DNA of 64,000 nt, taken from positions 62,037,330 to 62,101,329 of the forward strand of contig OY986437.1 of NCBI GenBank assembly GCA_963920525.1, in the 5' to 3' direction. Shown in pieces: positions 58,561-64,000 of this stretch. Origin of the DNA: Dichetophora obliterata (Eukaryota > Arthropoda > Insecta > Diptera > Sciomyzidae). Numbering within the stretch: position 1 is the stretch's first letter; every line of letters begins with the position of its first letter. The position numbers and the translations under genes are program-made. The notes under the pieces were generated by a model. It ran no database searches and had not been told where the DNA came from. It saw only the letters and a list, made by a program, of their open reading frames with translations.

Positions 58561-58945
58561 AACTTTAAACCAGGGACCGAAAATAATTGTTAGATTTCAC
58601 AGCAGAAAAAGTTGAGCAATTTCAACACATAAAATTTTCGTTATGAATAACTTTTATTTTTAAGAAAAATGTTTTTTGGTTGCCGGATAACTTTAATTTT
58701 TGAGGAATAATTTTTTAGGTTGGCTCATAACAGTTATTTTCTATTGTAATATTAATTTTTTTCGGTTATTAGTGTCAAAAATCGAGAAAAATATGACTTT
58801 TTCTTTTGGAATGGACTCACATCTCTTAGCCGTGGTCGATATAGGGTAATAATCTAACGTCATCGTCGTGATGTTAGAATTTCAAAAAGTTTTTTGACAC
58901 CATGGTGGACCCTAAAAAGGTGTTTTTTATATTCGCTTCCCTTTT

Positions 58946-59390
58946 TAGCTTTTCCCAGAGAAACCGGTTACCACATCGATTACCGACGACTGATTACCTA
59001 ACCGAATACAAATTACTGAAGCGGTTACCAAGCGATTACTAAGTCGAATACCGATTACTAAGCGATTACATAACTGAAGACTGATTACTGAAGCGATTAT
59101 TAAGCCATTACTTAGCTGAATACTGATTACTAAGCGAATACATAGTTGAATACTGATTATTAAAGCGATTACCAAGTGGTTACTTAGCTGAATACCAATT
59201 ACTAAGCGATTACATAACCGAAGACTGATTACTGTAGTGATTACTTAGTTGAATACTGATTACTAAGCGATTACATAGCTGAAAACTGATTACTGAAGCG
59301 ATTACCAAGTTATTACTTAACTGAATACCAGTTACTAAGCAATTCCGTAACCAAATACCGATTAATAAAGTAATTATCTAAATGCTTGCT
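58946..59390. repeat. Satellite array, gattac family, left
   Basis: Repeats of gattactaagcgattacat and ctgaatactgattactgaag alternate with variable spacing. The basic word gattac occurs more than twenty times. The array is inverted relative to 59850-60315. Confidence 0.85.
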
Positions 59391-59849
59391 TAATTATTAT
59401 CAAATGCATTTTTAATATTAATTGGACCTTTAATGTGTAGCTTAATTGCACAATGTTATATATTTTTCAAGATTAGGTAGATGCTTATATAAAATTTATG
59501 CACTTTTTTAATTCCAACATCAGATTTCAAATGACCAACCCGCGAATCTACAAAGATTATAAAACAAAAACACATTTTAGGGTCCACCTTAGTTTCAAAA
59601 AACTTTGAAATTCTTAAATCAGATTTGAAAGCAGTGTCAGAACATCATTTCTGACATGGTTTCATACACAAGCTGAGGTAAAGCTCAGCCGCACCAGGAT
59701 CCTGTAAAAGATTCAGTAACTCTAAAAATGATTTAATATATATTTATTAAAACATGTGTTCTTATGATAGTATCTTATGTGTGCAGCGTTAAGTAACTGG
59801 GGCGTGGGTTAATCGTGCTGTCGCTTTTCCGCCTGTGCAAGCTGTTCCT

Positions 59850-60315
59850 TTGTTCTCGTAACCGCTTAAGTTATCGGTATTCAGCTAAGTAATAACTTGG
59901 TAGTCACTTCAGTAATCAGTCTTCGGTTATGTTATCACTTAGTAATCAGTATTCAGCAAAGTAATCTCTTTAGTAATCAGTCTTCAGTTATGTAATCGAC
60001 TAGTTGTCAGTATTCAGCAAAGTAATGGCTTGGTAACCACTTCAGTAATCAGTATTTGGTTATGTTATTGCTTAGTAACTGATATTCGGCTAAGTAATCA
60101 CTTGGTAATCACTTCAGTAATCAATCTTCGGTTATGTAATCGCTTAGTAATTGGTATTCAGCTAAGAAATTGCTTGGTAATTGCTTTAGTAATCAGTATT
60201 CAGTTACGTAATCGCTTCAGTAATCAGTCTTCGGTTATGTAATCGCTTAGTAAGCGGTATTCGGCTAAGTAATCGCTTGGTAATTGCTTCAGTAATTTCT
60301 ATTCGGCTAGGTAAT
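59850..60315. repeat. Satellite array, gtaatc family, right
   Basis: This is the inverse of the left array: ttcagtaatcagtcttcggt, tatgtaatcgcttagtaa and attcggctaagtaatc recur. Individual units differ by several bases, so the array is not freshly amplified. Confidence 0.85.
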
Positions 60316-60749
60316 CAGTCGTCGGTAGTCTATGTTGTAGCCGGTTTCTCTGAGAAAGATTCTAGAAAGGGAAGCGAATATAAAAAACACCTTTTTAGGG
60401 TCCACCATGGTGTCAAAAAACTTTTTGAAATTCTGACATCACGACGATGACGTTAGATTATTACCCCATATCGACCACGGCTAAGAGGTGTGAGTCCATT
60501 CCAAAAGAAAAATTCATATTTTTCTTGATTTTTGACACTAATAACCGAAAAAAATTAATACCAGAAAATAACTGTTATGAGCACACCTAAAAAATTATTC
60601 CTCAAAAATAACAGTTATCCTTCAACCAAAAAACATTTTTCTTAAAAATAAAAGTTATTCATAACTGAAATGTATTTTAACCCATTTTAATTATTAATTT
60701 TAACCAATTCCAAAAAAGTTGCATAACAGTTATGTCCCTGCTTTAAGCA

Positions 60750-61255
60750 AGTTTTTCTCGAAACTACGTTTTCGAATTTTCGGGGAAGAACCGACTAAAA
60801 ACAATTCAACCGATTTGACTGAAAATTTTATTCGTTATTTAAGACATACATAGCTAGATACGGAACCTTTAAAACAATAAAATTTTTAATAATTTTTTTA
60901 AACAAATAAAAAAAAGTTATATTTTAAATGTTTTTGCTTTGCAAGTCCGCCATTTTTTTATTTGTTTTTTCAAATATACATATTATAGGTTAGTGCTAAG
61001 CCTACAGAACGATATTATCTTTAAATTTTTTTTCAGATGAATACGTAAGGCTGGATGCTTCCCCCAAACAACACACCTTTTTTTCGAGGACTCTACACTG
61101 ATATAAACAATTATAAGCAAATTAATGTAAAATAAAGTCAAAGAAAATTCTTTTGTACACTTTAAGACATCAATACAAAAATGTTAAAATTTCAAAACGA
61201 TCGCATTTTATTTTCTTATATAAAAAATTGATGCAAAAACGTAAAAATTTCTGTC
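60750..61255. other. AT-rich DNA, no gene seen
   Basis: No supported feature. Confidence 0.4.
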
Positions 61256-61259
61256 GTCA

Positions 61260-63610
61260 CACTGGGCTACTAACTAAAAATAAATAAATTTTGTGAAAAA
61301 CAGTTTTAATGAAACTGAGCGGTTTTTATCATGCTGGTTATGTGATAATGCTGTTCATACCAAATGTGCGGGTGTGACAAGCCGAGTTGTGGATTGTATT
61401 GAGTAAGGTAAAGGGTTGCGTTGGTCTTGCGAGAAATGTAGATTGACTGACATCTACTTCTACAAGCTTTTCAAGCAGACAAAGCAAGGCTTCTCTGAAA
61501 TAAGAAAGGAACTTTATTCGCTTTCTGCAAAATTTTTTAAATACCAGTCTCTTTTTGACGATTTTAAATATATTGAAGAGTCAATTCCTTCACACAAAAG
61601 AAAAAAAAAAACACATGTCTTTGCGTAGTAAGCAAAAAACGGATTCAACTCCAACTCTATATTCTTCTGTACATGACATTGCTGATGACATGGACATTGG
61701 TGGTATAACAGCCCCTACACCTATTTTAACTTCTACTTCGAATACAGCAAACATATCGATTTCTGCTCCTTTGCCAGTGCTGGCACCTCCACCTTCATTG
61801 CCAGTCATGTCTTATGCCCAAACTGTTTCTCTTTCACTAACTTTGGTCGATTCCCAGGTTGTTCCTCTTACTTCTCAGGTTTCTGTTCCACCTAAGCCAA
61901 TCATTGCAATTCCACCAACTAAATCAATCTTTGTTTCTCGCTTAGCTGCGGATACAATAGAGGTTGATATCGATTTTTTCATTAAATCAAAGTTGAATTG
62001 TTCCTTGCATCTTTCGGTTCATAAATTCAAATATTCAAATGTAAGATCAATTACTTCTTTTAGATTAACAGTTCCTGAAAATTTATTTAATTCTATAGTT
62101 GATGTAAACTTTTGGCCGCCAAACACAATTGTACGCGAATTTGAATTTAAAAGCAATGCAAGACCGGTAAATGTTGGACATTTGCCGCGTCCCCGAAATA
62201 GCCCTGAATCTCATCTAAAAAACGGTTAATAAACCGCAAGTCTAAATTAGAGCTTGTGTACCAAAATGTCAGGGGTCTTAACTCCAAACTTTCCGATATT
62301 TTCATAAACAGTTTTGATTTTGAATATAACATTATTATTTTTACAGAGACTTGGCCTCGGCATTAAATTCTGAAATAATGTGCAATAAATATCAAATTTT
62401 TCGTATAGATCGTCATGATAAGATCGGTGGTGGTGTTTTGATAGCTGTTCAAAACTCGCTTGTATCTGAAGAATAGACAATTCTTGACACCAGTGACATT
62501 GAGTTCATTTGTGTTGCAGTTAAATTAAATAATAGTATTATTTACGTTACCTGCTCTTTCATTCCTTCTAAATGTGACTTAACAATGTATTTAAAACATT
62601 TACACGCCATTGAAAAAGTTCATAGTTTGTTAAAAAATAAAGACGTTCTTATTGTGCTGGGTGATTTTAACCTACCTTTTGTGACTTGGAGATCGTCTGA
62701 GATTCTTCATTTCTTACTCCTGTTTCCAATAGTGATTGGATAAATGATTTCTTAGATAAGCTGTCTGATCTGTGTCTTCAACAAGTCAATGATATTTTAA
62801 ATATAAACCACAGAACCCTAGACCTTGTATTTGTAGATAGATGCACTACTGTTAATCTCCATTGTTCGAATACCGTATCTCTTCCAGAAGATGTACATCA
62901 TCCAACTCTTGAAATAACAGTTTTACTCCCCACGAAAAAGAAGATAAAATAACTGCTGATGCGCGAAATAAAAAAGTTGATAATTTTTAAAAAACGTACT
63001 ATGTAAAACCTAATTCCTTACTTTCGCAGACTGATTGGTCTCCAATTTTAACTAGCGGATCATCATATTCATATTATGACATCGAATCTTCTGTACAGTT
63101 TTTCAATGATACTCTGCAAAGGTGTTTCTTATTGTCCGTCCCAAAAAAAAGGTGTTGCTCCAATCCTTTAAATCCACCCTGGCTAACAAATGATCTAAAG
63201 GTTCTTAAAAATTTTAAAAATCGTTTATTTAAAAAATATAAAATATCTGGTTCTAGTTTAGACTTTGCCTCCTATTCTTCTTGTCGTTATAGATATCAAC
63301 TATTAAATAAACAATGCTATTCTGCTTATATAATTAACATAAAATTTCAATTTAAAGATGATCCAAAACTTTTTATAGTTTTGTTAACTCAAAACGTAAA
63401 GCCTCCAGCTTTCCACCCCTTATGAAATTCAATCAGAAAGAATCATCTTGTGACAATGTGATTTCTAACATGTTTGCAAACTTCTTTAAATCAACTTACT
63501 CCGATATACCATTTAATACTAGCACGGTGTATCCTTTTCTCCCGCCAGTTAACCCTACAGTCCATAACCACCTGGACGAACGGGAGTCCATAACCAGGGT
63601 ACCCGGGTAC
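61260..63610 (+). mobile_element. Decayed CR1-like LINE, 3' truncated
   Basis: It contains ORF1 with a PHD-like finger and a C-terminal RNA-binding-like domain, then the endonuclease and linker of ORF2. It ends abruptly near 63600 before any reverse transcriptase motif. Losing the 3' part is unusual for a LINE and suggests later deletion or insertion at the gggtacccgggtaccc palindrome. Domain content suggests CR1 or a relative. Confidence 0.7.
61330..62229 (+). pseudogene. CR1-like LINE ORF1 with PHD-like finger, frameshifted
   Basis: The first part reads CWLCDNAVHTKCAGV and, after an in-frame stop near 61402, LRWSCEKCR. These are the cysteines and histidine of a PHD-like finger, a feature of ORF1 in CR1-clade LINEs of insects. 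A frame break at the A-run near 61600 leads to a proline/serine/threonine-rich linker, then SIFVSRLAADTIEVDIDFFI, VRSITSFRLTVPENLFNSIV and NFWPPNTIVREFEFK, the C-terminal domain typical of these ORF1 proteins. It ends at 62229. Confidence 0.7.
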
Positions 63611-63643
63611 CCTAGTGAAGTTTTTTCGTTTATATTCAAATAA
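62250..63643 (+). pseudogene. CR1-like LINE ORF2, endonuclease and linker only
   Basis: Reading with several frame breaks: LVYQNVRGLNSKLSDIF (N of the active site), IIIFTETWPRH (Glu), IGGGVLIAVQNSL, IYVTCSFIPS, LIVLGDFNLPFVTW (Asp, Asn), TLDLVFVD and HHPTLEI in place of SDH. The linker frames at 63132-63425 (PPWLTNDLKVLKNFKNRLFK) and 63422-63643 (VISNMFANFFKSTYSD) match the region between endonuclease and reverse transcriptase in relatives. At least four stops are present. Confidence 0.7.
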
Positions 63644-63829
63644 AATAATATATATATGGACAGATTATTAGAAACGCTTAATTTTTATATCTCAACTGTA
63701 CAAATTTCATGTTTGTAAGATAAAATTGGTTTCTATGGGCATTTTCTATCTAAAAGGCACACAAAAATAAACAGAAACTGGTTTTATGTTTCTGTTTGTG
63801 TTTTTAGGTAGCAAATGTTGTGTTTAGGG

Positions 63830-64000
63830 GCTCTCAAACGATACTACATGTCCATCCGACCTGTCAAGTCATCACACATGTAGTATCGTTCGTGTGCAAG
63901 AAATCTAGGCGGATGGACATGTCCGATGGAAGTTGAAAAATTTTGACTTTTTGCTAAGTACGTCCGACATGTAGTTCCGTTTGCTTGCGCGGCCATCCAA
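63830..64000. repeat. Inverted-repeat element cut by the window edge
   Basis: The words aacgatactacatgtccatc and acatgtagtatcgtt are inverse. Then ggatggacatgtccgatgg and cgtccgacatgtag repeat the same theme. This is probably the left part of a palindromic MITE continuing beyond 64000. Confidence 0.5.

Larger units (their letters stand above)
58571..60740. mobile_element. 2.17-kb foldback element (hAT-like) with inverted satellite arrays
   Basis: It starts CAGGGACCGAAAATAA and ends in the inverse, TTATGTCCCTG. Flanks ctttaaac (58563-58570) and ctttaagc (60741-60748) form an 8-bp duplication with one change. The arms (58571-58940 and 60365-60740) are complementary over ~370 bases. Inside each arm lies a satellite array (58946-59390 and 59850-60315), also inverted. 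The centre, about 59400-59840, contains a minisatellite unit and single-copy-looking DNA. Frames across the arrays are periodicity artefacts. Confidence 0.85.

Noticed and set aside
58945..60242. Frames of repeated ISIQLCNRLVI-type peptides
   Set aside because: They arise from translating the gattac satellite arrays in both orientations.

Overview
The window looks like euchromatic but very repeat-rich DNA from a higher fly (Diptera). It is AT-rich and holds one clearly intact host gene, the 20S proteasome subunit alpha-5, at about 4.0-5.2 kb. That protein closely resembles the Drosophila protein as I remember it. The hAT, P-like, mariner-like, Jockey, CR1-like and RTE-like repeats would fit a tephritid-type genome, but that placement is inference. 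Nothing suggests bacterial or viral DNA.

Layout. 0-3.9 kb: small inverted-repeat transposons and a degenerate repeat. 4.0-5.2 kb: Prosalpha5, with an intron in its 5' UTR, one coding intron and a poly(A) signal. 5.3-12.4 kb: hairpins, MITEs, a broken THAP-finger gene and a decayed mariner-like transposase. 13.6-14.2 kb: a candidate untranslated first exon with a good splice donor; if real, its gene continues beyond the window and much of what follows is intron. 14.2-23.6 kb: two large hAT elements with decayed transposases and nested inserts. 24-38 kb: foldback elements, P-like THAP fragments, MITEs, an RTE-like LINE fragment interrupted by a MITE, a tRNA-derived SINE pair and an OTU-like fragment. 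39.8-46.6 kb: a hAT element containing a MITE and an almost complete Jockey-type LINE with a 14-bp target duplication. 49.3-53.4 kb: a hAT element containing a second LINE, itself split by a MITE. 58.6-60.7 kb: a 2.2-kb foldback element with inverted satellite arrays. 61.3-63.6 kb: a decayed CR1-like LINE.

The best-supported result is the stratigraphy. About a dozen inserts have terminal inverted repeats plus exact or one-mismatch 8-bp target duplications, as expected for hAT or P superfamilies. Several are nested so that insertion order can be read. Two inserts can be compared with an empty site elsewhere in the window: the foldback at 16973-17281 against 54084-54110, and the LINE at 33187-34248 against about 55840. 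No CRISPR array, rRNA gene or complete tRNA gene was seen. All boundaries were read by eye, without database searches.
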